From positions 367,500 to 431,499 of the forward strand of contig JAAXJB010000003.1 of the NCBI GenBank assembly GCA_012270065.1: a DNA stretch of 64,000 nucleotides, read 5' to 3'. A program made the position numbers and the translations under genes. The DNA is from Rubripirellula sp. (lineage in GTDB: Bacteria > Planctomycetota > Planctomycetia > Pirellulales > Pirellulaceae). Position 1 is the stretch's first letter. The number at the start of each line of letters is the position of its first letter. Of this stretch, positions 44,197 through 52,642 are shown in pieces. The notes under the pieces were generated by a model that saw nothing but the letters and a program-made list of their open reading frames with translations, searched no databases and had not been told where the DNA came from.

Positions 44197-46137
44197 ATGC
44201 ACAACTTCTTTACCATACCCGACGTCGATAACCTCCGTACTCACGCTCCCGGACCATCGGGAAAATTGCCCCTGAGTGATGACATACTGCGTCACTGGAC
44301 CAGCGGTGATATTTTCGGCCTGACCCAGAGTGTTGGTATGGGCTTCGACCCGAGACGTGTTTTGGGCGATCAATACCTGATCCTCAGCACCCAAGGCGGA
44401 ATCCGAAACCCTGATGGAACACCGGTGGCTCTCGGATACCATACGGGACATTGGGAAGTTGGCCTGCTCGCACAGGCCGCCGCTGAACAGTTGACGGCTC
44501 ATGAGGGAGTGCCGTTTGCAGCATACGTGAGTGACCCCTGTGATGGACGAAGTCAGGGAACCCATGGCATGTTTGACAGCCTGCCTTATCGCAACGATGC
44601 TGCCATTGTGATGAGACGGTTGATTCGATCTCTTCCGCAGCGCAAGGGAGTGATTGGAATTGCCACCTGCGACAAGGGCCTACCAGCCATGATGATGGCG
44701 TTGGCAGGCTGTGGAACTTCGCCCAGCGTACTTGTTCCCGGTGGCGTCACACTGCCCCCAACCACTGGTGAAGATGCGGGCAAAGTGCAGACCATTGGCG
44801 CACGTTACAGCCGCGGTGAGATGTCACTTGAAGAAGCCTCTCTGGAAGGTTGTCGGGCCTGCGGAACACCCGGTGGTGGTTGCCAATTCCTCGGAACTGC
44901 CGCGACCAGTCAAGTGGTGGCGGAGGCGCTGGGAATGACTGTTCCACATGCAGCACTGGCACCCAGCGGACAACCCATCTGGACACAACTCGCAAGAGAC
45001 TCAGCTGATGCGGTGCGAACCATGGTTGAGCGTGAAGAAACACTTCGTGATATCCTGACGGCCGATGCGGTCTACAATGCGATGCTGATGCACGCCGCGG
45101 TTGGTGGAAGCACTAATCTGCTGCTCCACATTCCAGCCATCGCGGCAGCAGCCGGGCTTGAAAAACCTGATGCAGCAGCATTTCGTGCCATCAACCAACT
45201 TGTGCCCCGTTTTGTTGACTGCCTTCCCAATGGTCCCGTAGGTCACCCGACCGTTCAGCTCTTTCTGGCAGGTGGAGTACCCGAAGTCGCATGGCACCTC
45301 CGGGAACTCGGACTTTGGAAAACAGACGCAAAGACCGTCAGCGGTATGACATGGGACGAACTTCTCGATCAATGGGAGTCATGCGAACGACGGCGGATCT
45401 GCCGCGATCACTTACAAATGGCAGATGGTGTTGACGCAGATGACGTCATCATTCCACCAGAACGCGCGACACAGATCGGACTCACAAGTACGGTTTGTTT
45501 CCCGGATGGCAATTTGTGTCCTGAGGGCTCGGTGATCAAAGCGACATCCATTGACCCCTCGGTTCTTGACGAACATGGAGTCTATCGCAAGCTTGGTCCT
45601 GCTCGCGTCTTCACTTCCGAACCAGATGCAATCCGGGCGATCAAAGGTCAAACTGACAATAACATCAAAGCAGGTGATGTAATCATCTTGATTGGCAGGG
45701 GACCGATCGGGTGTGGCATGGAAGAAACCTACCAGATCACATCCGCACTCAAATACCTTTCCTTCGGCAAAGAAGTCGCCTTGGTGACGGATGCGAGATT
45801 TTCCGGTGTCAGCACTGGAGCCTGCATTGGCCATGTTGGCCCAGAAGCACTAGCAGGTGGCCCCATCGCCAAAATCCGTGACGGAGACATGATTGACATC
45901 GTTGTCAATTGCCGAACTCTGGAAGGACATGTGAACCTGATTGTCGATTCCAACGCAACCGAGCAAACAGCAGAACAAGTGCTAGCCGACAGATCACCTC
46001 ACCCTGATCTGTGTGTTGATCCAAATATGCCAGAAGACACGCGTCTTTGGGCTGCCATGCAGCAAGCTGGCGGAGGCACATGGGGTGGGTGCGTCTACGA
46101 TGTAGACGAAATCATCGGGAAACTGAATGGCAAGTGA
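44197..46137 (+). CDS. YjhG/YagF-family sugar acid dehydratase (IlvD/Edd superfamily)
   Basis: A 646-residue iron-sulfur dehydratase closely matching E. coli YjhG and YagF (about 655 residues), which act as D-xylonate dehydratases. Matching segments include [54 protein letters not shown] and [20 protein letters not shown]. The cluster cysteines are those in SDPCDG, ATCDKG and GGGCQF. The ATG at 44197 ([16 protein letters not shown]) is selected because the homologous region starts there. It should dehydrate aldonic acids to 2-keto-3-deoxy acids in the cytoplasm. A sugar importer and an aldolase are nearby. Confidence 0.93.
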   Translation: MHNFFTIPDVDNLRTHAPGPSGKLPLSDDILRHWTSGDIFGLTQSVGMGFDPRRVLGDQYLILSTQGGIRNPDGTPVALGYHTGHWEVGLLAQAAAEQLTAHEGVPFAAYVSDPCDGRSQGTHGMFDSLPYRNDAAIVMRRLIRSLPQRKGVIGIATCDKGLPAMMMALAGCGTSPSVLVPGGVTLPPTTGEDAGKVQTIGARYSRGEMSLEEASLEGCRACGTPGGGCQFLGTAATSQVVAEALGMTVPHAALAPSGQPIWTQLARDSADAVRTMVEREETLRDILTADAVYNAMLMHAAVGGSTNLLLHIPAIAAAAGLEKPDAAAFRAINQLVPRFVDCLPNGPVGHPTVQLFLAGGVPEVAWHLRELGLWKTDAKTVSGMTWDELLDQWESCERRRICRDHLQMADGVDADDVIIPPERATQIGLTSTVCFPDGNLCPEGSVIKATSIDPSVLDEHGVYRKLGPARVFTSEPDAIRAIKGQTDNNIKAGDVIILIGRGPIGCGMEETYQITSALKYLSFGKEVALVTDARFSGVSTGACIGHVGPEALAGGPIAKIRDGDMIDIVVNCRTLEGHVNLIVDSNATEQTAEQVLADRSPHPDLCVDPNMPEDTRLWAAMQQAGGGTWGGCVYDVDEIIGKLNGK

Positions 46138-46171
46138 CATCTGAGAATTCCAGAATCCCGGCCGCCAAACG

Positions 46172-46194
46172 AATGCTTGCTCGAATCAAGCATT
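46172..46194. repeat. Hairpin 1 downstream of the dehydratase
   Basis: A perfect 8-base inverted repeat AATGCTTG / CAAGCATT (46172-46179 and 46187-46194) with a 7-base loop, 35 bases after the dehydratase stop. No T-run follows, so it is not a typical intrinsic terminator. Confidence 0.75.
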
Positions 46195-46220
46195 TAGGAC
46201 TTCAATCAAGAGACTCGCCT

Positions 46221-46242
46221 CGGCCCGAAAAGATTCGGGCCG
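46221..46242. repeat. Hairpin 2 downstream of the dehydratase
   Basis: A perfect 9-base inverted repeat CGGCCCGAA / TTCGGGCCG (46221-46229 and 46234-46242) with a 4-base AAGA loop, highly stable as RNA. It lies 27 bases after hairpin 1. An A-rich rather than T-rich tail follows on the plus strand, so it may stabilise mRNA or act with a factor rather than terminate alone. Confidence 0.8.
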
Positions 46243-46745
46243 AAAAGACTCAAACCAAAAAACTGCACGGGTTGTTTCATTCAGATGAATTTCCAGAGGC
46301 ACAAAGTTCAGAAGCTAACGGTGGACCACGGAAAGTGTCGCAAAACACGAAACCCAGACACTGGTGAGGCACGGCTAAAAACGTCAATCACCCCAGGGAA
46401 ATGAACTTTTCGAAGCAGATATGCCAACGAATTTGCCTTGCCATGGTGAAAAGAAAAGGACATTCCCTCCAAGTTTGCCAGGATTTCGGAGACGGAATGG
46501 TGCCGGGAATCAGAGGGCAAACAATTATTGCATGCAGATCACCACAAAAACCAACCAAACCACTGGACTCCGACGCACCACCCTACTGGGGGATCAACCC
46601 AAAGGTGACGAGTTGCCCCAAAAGGATACCTTAATGGAGTCAATTCACCCTGAATGGACTTGGACCTTGCGACTTTGTGGGGCACCGCAATAATCCCGGT
46701 TTGAATTGGTAACCCGTTTTCCCCCCGCACTTTAGGTTAGATCTC

Positions 46746-47768
46746 ATGGCATTGGTTCCTCTTCGCGTTGTTCTCGATCACGCAGCTGAGAATGATTACG
46801 GTGTCGCCGCTTTCAACGTCAACAATATGGAACAAATTCAGGCGATCATGGAGGCAGCCGAGGAAACGGATTCCCCCGTCATCATTCAGGCCTCCCGCGG
46901 CGCGAGGGCCTACTCTCAAGACGCATATCTGCGACACCTGATGGTTGCAGCAACTGAACTGTATCCCCACATTCCAATCGTGATGCATCAGGATCATGGC
47001 AACAGCCCATCTACCTGCCAATCAGCAATCGACAATGGCTTTACCAGCGTCATGATGGACGGTTCTTTGGAAGAAGATGGCAAAACCCCCGCTGACTTTG
47101 ACTACAACGTGCGAGTGACTGCCGAGGTCGTCAAATTGGCTCATGCTCAAGGCGTCAGTGTTGAGGGTGAACTTGGATGCCTTGGTTCACTTGAATCGGG
47201 TGAAGGCGAACAGGAAGACGGACACGGCGCCGTCGGGGAATTGAGTCGTGAACAGCTTCTTACCGATCCGGACGAAGCTGCCCGCTTCGTGGAGGAAACC
47301 GGCGTCGACGCCTTGGCAGTTGCCATTGGAACCAGTCACGGTGCCTACAAATTCACCAGCAAACCAACAGGCGAAGTGCTTGCCATGACTCGTATCGAAG
47401 AGATCCATGCAAAACTTCCCAACACTCACCTGGTAATGCACGGCAGCAGTAGCGTCCCACAGGACTTGCAGGACATCATCAACCAGTATGGTGGTCAGAT
47501 GAAGCAGACTTATGGTGTACCGGTAGAAGAAATACAGCGTGGCATCAAGAGTGGTGTCCGTAAGATCAACGTCGACACGGACTGCCGAATGGCCATCACG
47601 GGTGCGATTCGAAAAGTTCTTCAGGAAGACCCTTCCGCATTCGATCCACGTGCCTACCTGAAACCTGCACGCACAGCGATGAAAGAAGTTTGTGTCGCCC
47701 GCATGACCGCATTTGGTCAGGCAGGCAACGGCGCCAAGCTTCGCGAAAGCTTGAATGCAACTGCCTGA
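46746..47768 (+). CDS. fba: Class II fructose-bisphosphate aldolase
   Basis: A 340-residue class II aldolase of the type often called Calvin cycle subtype. Catalytic and zinc ligands are in [10 protein letters not shown] (Asp83, His84), the [11 protein letters not shown] strand and HGSSSVPQ (about residue 235). A glycine and threonine-containing GTSHGAYKF loop binds substrate phosphate. It cleaves fructose-1,6-bisphosphate to dihydroxyacetone phosphate and glyceraldehyde-3-phosphate in glycolysis and gluconeogenesis. It is a cytoplasmic zinc enzyme. Start ATG at 46746 gives the normal N-terminus. Confidence 0.95.
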   Translation: MALVPLRVVLDHAAENDYGVAAFNVNNMEQIQAIMEAAEETDSPVIIQASRGARAYSQDAYLRHLMVAATELYPHIPIVMHQDHGNSPSTCQSAIDNGFTSVMMDGSLEEDGKTPADFDYNVRVTAEVVKLAHAQGVSVEGELGCLGSLESGEGEQEDGHGAVGELSREQLLTDPDEAARFVEETGVDALAVAIGTSHGAYKFTSKPTGEVLAMTRIEEIHAKLPNTHLVMHGSSSVPQDLQDIINQYGGQMKQTYGVPVEEIQRGIKSGVRKINVDTDCRMAITGAIRKVLQEDPSAFDPRAYLKPARTAMKEVCVARMTAFGQAGNGAKLRESLNATA

Positions 47769-47853
47769 CAGGCTTGACCGTTTTGGTGAACCCGCACTGA
47801 AAGTATCTGAATAATTACTGACAGGATCATTCACCGAGATGTTCCACTGAACC

Positions 47854-49344
47854 GTGTCGACCAAGACTCTTTTCGAAGCGTTTCAGCATCAGGTCGAATC
47901 CCGACCTGATGCAACTGCTTTATTGCTCGACTCTCAGAGCAATGTTCCCACGAGATGTTCATGGAAAGAACTTGCGGCAGTTGTAAAGCTTGCTGCGGCT
48001 TCCATTGTGCATCAATTCGATCACGACAAGCCGGAACAGAATTGCATCACGCACTTAAGCAGCAACTGTGATGCAGACGTCGTAATCGCGTTAGCTGCCC
48101 TGGCACTTGGTGTGGCAGAAGCGCCCCTGGACGAACGCCTCGCAAAAACGGAAATCCAACGCCGACGAAACATGATTGGCGGAGTCTGGTTGGATGATGA
48201 ATTCAAAAGTGAGATCACCTCGGCTCTTCTCAAGCCAGCTGACCAGCGGACGAACATCGACACCCATGACTTGGTCGTCAGTAGCCAAAGCGGAGAGTCT
48301 TCGCGCAAGGACCGACCTTCGCCTGAAAATACCGCTTCTCTAATCCTCTGGACGAGTGGCACAACCAGTGAACCACGCGCAGTCCTGTTGTCAGCTGCCG
48401 GTCAGTTTGCCAACGCAACTGCAAAGCTGAATGCCGTCCCCCAGTTTGAATCTGAAATCCGCCTGACTGTCCTGCCTCTTTCACATGCCTATGCGAGAAC
48501 ATGTGATTTTGGCACTTGGCTGCTGAGCGGCTGTACTCTGGCAGTCTGCCTTGGCTACCAAGGCATGCTTCGCCGGCTTGAACGAGTCAAACCCAATCTG
48601 ATCAATGCAGTTCCATCCATGGCTTCCAGAATGCTGCGTGAAAAACCACGCAATCTGAACCGTCTACGGCTACTCGGCTGCGGTGGTGCTCCACTTGATA
48701 GCAGTGATTTCGAGCGTTGGGACTCCCAAGGCGTAACGGTCATCCAAGGCTATGGCCTTACGGAAGCTGGGCCCGTCATCTGCAGTGCAACGCCATCAAA
48801 TGCTGCACCCAATCTGGTTGGAAACCCCGTCGATGGATGGGAAACGAAGCTCGAGGACGGCCAGCTGCATGTTCGTGGCTCGCACACCATGCTGGGCTAC
48901 CTGAAGCAAGCTGATGCCACCGCGCAAAGAATGACAACTGACGGCTGGCTCGCGACGGGAGATCTGGTCGAGCTTGATGGTACAACAGGGCAATTTCGGA
49001 TTCTGGGACGAATGGATGATGTCATCATTCTTCCATCAGGCCAAAAAATCCATCCATCAGCGATCGAGCGGGAAATGGAGCTGATCCATGGGATTCAACA
49101 TGCAATGCTCACTTATCATCAGGATACGCTCCAACTTTGGCTGAATCTATCTGATGAAACCGGACTTGAAACAGTAGAAAATGAAGTCAGGAAAGTTCTC
49201 GCGAATCAACCCTATGCCATCCGTTGCAAGATCCAGTCATTCCATCCCAACCTTTCCATGGAATCCGGTGAACTGACACCCAAAGGAACAATCAGGCGCG
49301 GACGTATCATGCAAAAGCGTTTCCCTGATCACGCAGGATCGTAA
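47854..49344 (+). CDS. AMP-binding (ANL) ligase-like protein with altered lysines
   Basis: A 496-residue member of the acyl/aryl-CoA ligase superfamily with a GTG start. The P-loop region is LWTSGTTSEPRAV (about residues 165-177), with Arg175 where the family usually has Lys. The A5 region is GYGLTEAGPV, A7/A8 is WLATGDLVE with GRMDDVIILPSGQKIHPSAIE. The A10 lysine is expected in an xxGKxxR pattern, but here the sequence is ELTPKGTIRRG, with Thr in the Lys position. The missing lysine is required for adenylate formation in characterised enzymes. It may act only in the thioesterification step or have lost ligase activity. The 3-prime end overlaps the convergent tatC by 16 bases. Confidence 0.88.
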   Translation: MSTKTLFEAFQHQVESRPDATALLLDSQSNVPTRCSWKELAAVVKLAAASIVHQFDHDKPEQNCITHLSSNCDADVVIALAALALGVAEAPLDERLAKTEIQRRRNMIGGVWLDDEFKSEITSALLKPADQRTNIDTHDLVVSSQSGESSRKDRPSPENTASLILWTSGTTSEPRAVLLSAAGQFANATAKLNAVPQFESEIRLTVLPLSHAYARTCDFGTWLLSGCTLAVCLGYQGMLRRLERVKPNLINAVPSMASRMLREKPRNLNRLRLLGCGGAPLDSSDFERWDSQGVTVIQGYGLTEAGPVICSATPSNAAPNLVGNPVDGWETKLEDGQLHVRGSHTMLGYLKQADATAQRMTTDGWLATGDLVELDGTTGQFRILGRMDDVIILPSGQKIHPSAIEREMELIHGIQHAMLTYHQDTLQLWLNLSDETGLETVENEVRKVLANQPYAIRCKIQSFHPNLSMESGELTPKGTIRRGRIMQKRFPDHAGS

Positions 49345-50450
49345 GCATCGCTCCCCAAGCCGCGACCACGGGGGATGAAGCGGCACATCAAAATCCCCAA
49401 CGCATAGAGCAGCACCAGCGGAATGGCGAGCGCGATCATGCTGGTGACATCGGCTGGCGTAACAATCATGGCGATCACAAAAATTACCAGAACAGCGATC
49501 TTCCAGCTCTCGATGTAAGACTGCGTTTCGAACAATCCGATTCGCTGCAGGAAAAGCATGACCAGCGGCAACTGGAATGCAATTCCAAAACCCAAGGGCA
49601 ACAACAGAACAAAGTTGACGTAGTACGAGAGTCGTGGTTCAACCGCAACATCCATACTGCCATTGAAAGCCAACAGGAAGGAAAGCACGAAATGGAGAAC
49701 CAGAAAAAATGCAAGGATCACACCAGAAACAAACAAGGTCACACTGAACGGAAGATAGATATAGACGTATTTCCGTTCATGAGCATGAAGACCAGCAGCA
49801 ACAAACGACCAGAGGTGGTAAAAGATGCCGGGAGAGCCAATGATTGCACCAAGAATCAAACCAGCCTTGACCCAAATCATGAAAGGTTCTTCCATCTTCA
49901 GCGAACTCAAAGTGGTCCTGTTTTCACGTAGTTGAATTTTGGGTTCGAGTGTTTGGGGAAGCGAGTCAAACAATTTTTCCATTTCAGCATTATCATTTTC
50001 AGCCGATTCTCCTGCGTCGGGATGGCCAGATGTAACATCCCTCTCGCCTTGCTCCGATTCAACGTCACTCTGCTGCTGCCCAGTCCCGCCATCCGAAGGA
50101 ATGATGGCCTCCAGAGCCAAATCCTGGAATTCATCTGGGACTTCATAAATGACTTCCAGTACCAATGATTTTTTGGCCAGGAATCTCTGCAACTCGGTCA
50201 CCGATTCATCCGCTGAATCCAATCCGAGACGATGCAAGTCGCGATCCGCATTGAATTGTTCGATTGCTTCCTGCAACGGCATCTGAACGAATCGAACAAC
50301 GTGATTGGCGAAAAACAGACCAATGAGCAAACCGCCAGCCAACCAGATCATGGCTCGAAATAGTGAATGACGTAAATCTTCGAGGTGCTCCCCGAATGTC
50401 ATTGTCGAATTGTCAAACAAGTCGTCCTTAGGACGCGACAGCTTTTCCAC
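49329..50450 (-). CDS. tatC: TatC, twin-arginine translocase subunit, with acidic insertion
   Basis: A 373-residue TatC; E. coli TatC is about 258. The conserved start EHLEDLRHSLFRAM (about residues 21-34) with the first helix (31-50) and MEEPFMIWVKAG (186-197), HAHERKY (222-228) and later helices are recognisable. Between about residues 60 and 185, in the first periplasmic loop, is an extra region, including a very acidic linker with GQQQSDVESEQGERDVTS. TatC binds the twin-arginine signal and, with TatA/B, moves folded proteins across the inner membrane. tatA or tatB are not in this window. The 3-prime end overlaps the convergent ligase gene by 16 bases. Confidence 0.92.
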   Translation of the reverse strand: MEKLSRPKDDLFDNSTMTFGEHLEDLRHSLFRAMIWLAGGLLIGLFFANHVVRFVQMPLQEAIEQFNADRDLHRLGLDSADESVTELQRFLAKKSLVLEVIYEVPDEFQDLALEAIIPSDGGTGQQQSDVESEQGERDVTSGHPDAGESAENDNAEMEKLFDSLPQTLEPKIQLRENRTTLSSLKMEEPFMIWVKAGLILGAIIGSPGIFYHLWSFVAAGLHAHERKYVYIYLPFSVTLFVSGVILAFFLVLHFVLSFLLAFNGSMDVAVEPRLSYYVNFVLLLPLGFGIAFQLPLVMLFLQRIGLFETQSYIESWKIAVLVIFVIAMIVTPADVTSMIALAIPLVLLYALGILMCRFIPRGRGLGSDAYDPA

Positions 50451-50846
50451 GAATCAAATCTCAGTCTTGGGTCTGAAGGGTGAAATGATACGATAAGACG
50501 TGTGTTGGTGAGATCGCAATCCCGGAAGGATCGCATTGATTTCCAAAGACGTGCGGAATGGAAAACATGTGAATTTGGCTTTGAAACGGTGGGAAACGAA
50601 TCAGACAATTGACGGCGTGATTTTTTGCAATCCTCCGGTAGACTTGACCTCGGAGGATCCAAAAAGCGGTCAGATAATCTGAAGCGGCTCGCATTAGCGG
50701 CGAATCAGACTCCTGCCGTGAGTTCGCCAGACACTCGCCAAGCTCAAACTCTCCCTTAACAGTGTAGCAGCCAGACGCTGGATCGCCTGCATCACACCCT
50801 GATATTCAGATACAAACATCCGTCTTTCAACGACCAGAGTAAGAAA
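50451..50846. promoter_or_regulatory. Divergent region between tatC and the mannose isomerase gene
   Basis: 396 bases with promoters for tatC (minus) and manA-like gene (plus). It contains an inverted repeat ATCCTCCG/CGGAGGAT with a 13-base loop at 50630-50658, and a palindrome TCAGATAATCTGA at 50670-50682. These could be operators; neither has a T-run, so a terminator is unlikely. No gene is recognised. Confidence 0.45.
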
Positions 50847-51812
50847 ATGACTCCCTACCCGTTGACTTTTTCCCCCATTGTGAAGCAAACCATTTGGGGC
50901 GGACGCCGCCTTGGTCAGCAACTGGGAAAACCGATTGGCTCGTCTACCGACTACGCCGAAAGCTGGGAAGTAGTCGACCATGGACATGACCAGAGTATCG
51001 TCACCAATGGCTCACTTGCAGGCACGACGTTGCACGATCTGATCCAACGTGACCCTTCATGGCTGCTGGGGGAGAATACGGACTCAAGGTCTTTCCCCTT
51101 GTTATTGAAATATCTCGACTGCAATCGAGTGCTTTCTGTTCAGGTTCATCCCAGTGACACGTATGCAAGAAAGATGTCCCCACCTGACCTTGGAAAAACC
51201 GAGGCATGGTACATCGTGTCATCCGAAGCCGAGAGCATGATTTATGCAGGCCTGAAAGAGGGAGTCGACGCAGAGACACTCGAAGAAGCGATGAAGAATG
51301 GTACGACCGCTGATGTGCTGCACTCTTTCCATCCATCGGCAGGAGATGTCGTTTTCATCCCTGCAGGAACGGTTCACGCGTTGGGTGCCGGACTTCTCGT
51401 CGCCGAAATCCAGCAGTCCAGCGATACGACTTTTCGGCTATTCGACTGGAACCGCACCGATGCCAGCGGTAATTCTCGAACGCTTCACATTGAGCAGGCT
51501 CTGGAAGTAACCGATTTTCACCGTGGACCGGTAGACGCAGTTGCCAGTGACCGTGATCGGGAAGGATGGCAAGCAGTTGTCAGGTGTGAAAAGTTCAACC
51601 TGAATTTGCTTGAAAAGGGCAGTGCTGAAATAGCCGGAGACAACAAGTTTCACATTGTAACGATTCCAAAAGGTAACGCAGTTCTGCACTTTGGCAGAGA
51701 AATCATGGAAATGTCGACTGGAGACAGCATTCTTTTGCCAGCCGCAATGCAGAAGTGCAGCATTTCCCCGGGAGACAACAGCACCGTCATGGAAATGCAC
51801 TTGCCAGCGTGA
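50847..51812 (+). CDS. manA: Type I mannose-6-phosphate isomerase
   Basis: A 321-residue isomerase of the short bacterial class (Bacillus ManA/Pmi type, about 315 residues). The zinc ligands are in SVQVHPSD (Gln99, His101), GKTEAWY (Glu119) and GTVHALG (His177). It converts mannose-6-phosphate and fructose-6-phosphate in the cytoplasm, feeding mannose into glycolysis or supplying GDP-mannose. The N-terminus starts with PYPLTFSPIVKQTIWGGRRLG, which is typical. The gene stands alone downstream of a divergent promoter region. Confidence 0.94.
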   Translation: MTPYPLTFSPIVKQTIWGGRRLGQQLGKPIGSSTDYAESWEVVDHGHDQSIVTNGSLAGTTLHDLIQRDPSWLLGENTDSRSFPLLLKYLDCNRVLSVQVHPSDTYARKMSPPDLGKTEAWYIVSSEAESMIYAGLKEGVDAETLEEAMKNGTTADVLHSFHPSAGDVVFIPAGTVHALGAGLLVAEIQQSSDTTFRLFDWNRTDASGNSRTLHIEQALEVTDFHRGPVDAVASDRDREGWQAVVRCEKFNLNLLEKGSAEIAGDNKFHIVTIPKGNAVLHFGREIMEMSTGDSILLPAAMQKCSISPGDNSTVMEMHLPA

Positions 51813-52011
51813 AACGGATGACTCGGGCAATCGGAACCCGTGTGAAACATTTTGCTTATCAGTGATGCGACGAGGTTGATAGAGCCATCGCGGAAGTACG
51901 ATCAACATCCGTGGAGCCTGCTGGAACTCAAGACGGATTCCTCTTGGTTTCACCTACTAAAACTTAGTAGGCTCCAAACCTTCCAAAATCGATTCGAAAG
52001 GATTCCCAGCC

Positions 52012-52293
52012 ATGGTTCGAAGTACAAGCAACAGAAACGCAATCCAGCTGAATATCACACTGGCGTTCGCGTTATTGTTGTCGTCCACCGGCTGTCGCGG
52101 ATTCAATGGATTCTTCACGCCACCAGGCCCACTCAACAAGCAACAGGCCAGTGCGGTTGTACACGACCCATATCCCCAGAACGATATCGGTCCCTATGAT
52201 GCTGCATCACGCCCACCGAACTACCAGCAACCTCTGCCGGAACCCGTTCGAAACCGCCTCATTCCCGATGCGATGCCCTGGCTCGGCCGGTGA
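52012..52293 (+). CDS. Small lipoprotein, 93 aa
   Basis: A small protein with a signal peptide and lipobox LSSTGC at Cys28, followed by RGFNGFFTPPGPLNKQQASA and a Pro/Asn/Tyr-rich tail. An AAGGA ribosome binding site lies 9 bases before the ATG. It resembles short planctomycete lipoproteins with no known role. The stop codon is inside a short GTGATTT/AAATCAC hairpin (52290-52307). Confidence 0.75.
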   Translation: MVRSTSNRNAIQLNITLAFALLLSSTGCRGFNGFFTPPGPLNKQQASAVVHDPYPQNDIGPYDAASRPPNYQQPLPEPVRNRLIPDAMPWLGR

Positions 52294-52642
52294 TTTCCCG
52301 AAATCACTGCAAACCAGAATCTCCACACTGCAAGCGATGCTCCTGAGAAAGCTCGCGACATCGTTTCAGCGTTCGATCTGACAGTCTGTCAGAAAGGCTG
52401 CTGCGATATTGACCGGACAGTTGCCGCAGGGCAGTCAATCCAGCACCGAAAAGGCAATCAGTCATTCCTGAGAATGACAATTGTCGCAGAGCGTTGACTG
52501 GTGCCTGGTTGAGTGGCGATGCCGGATTCCACACGATCTGGATTTCGTTGCAAAAGAAAAGAGCTTCCTCGAGGAAGCCTGCATCACAAAGTTCGCCCGG
52601 TTTGGTAAGGTTTGTACTTCCCGAGATACCGGTAGCCAATCC
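52294..52642. other. Intergenic region with palindromes
   Basis: 349 bases with no recognisable gene, though a frame upstream of the pseudouridine synthase stays open. It contains a hairpin GTCATTC/GAATGAC at 52461-52478 and a perfect 16-base palindrome at 52563-52578. One or both might regulate the downstream operon. Confidence 0.5.
52563..52578. repeat. 16-base perfect palindrome upstream of the pseudouridine synthase gene
   Basis: GCTTCCTC followed by GAGGAAGC makes an uninterrupted palindrome 65 bases before the start codon at 52643. It could be a dimeric regulator site. It is a candidate only, since no footprint or homologue is known. Confidence 0.7.

Larger units (their letters stand above)
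46138..46745. other. Long intergenic region with two hairpins, no clear gene
   Basis: 608 bases between the dehydratase and the aldolase. Open frames here (for example 46401-46634) look like chance. It contains the two hairpins listed separately near its start, and a C-rich stretch (46728-46736) just before the aldolase. It could hold a structured 3-prime end, an RNA leader or an aldolase promoter. No tRNA or known riboswitch was recognised. Confidence 0.5.

Noticed and set aside
46047..46634. Several 60-110 codon frames after the dehydratase gene
   Set aside because: They overlap the hairpins or the dehydratase end and have no protein-like composition or start signals.
52481..52642. Upstream in-frame extension of the pseudouridine synthase
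   Set aside because: The extra 54 residues look random, and the Lys/Arg-rich start at 52643 resembles other family members.
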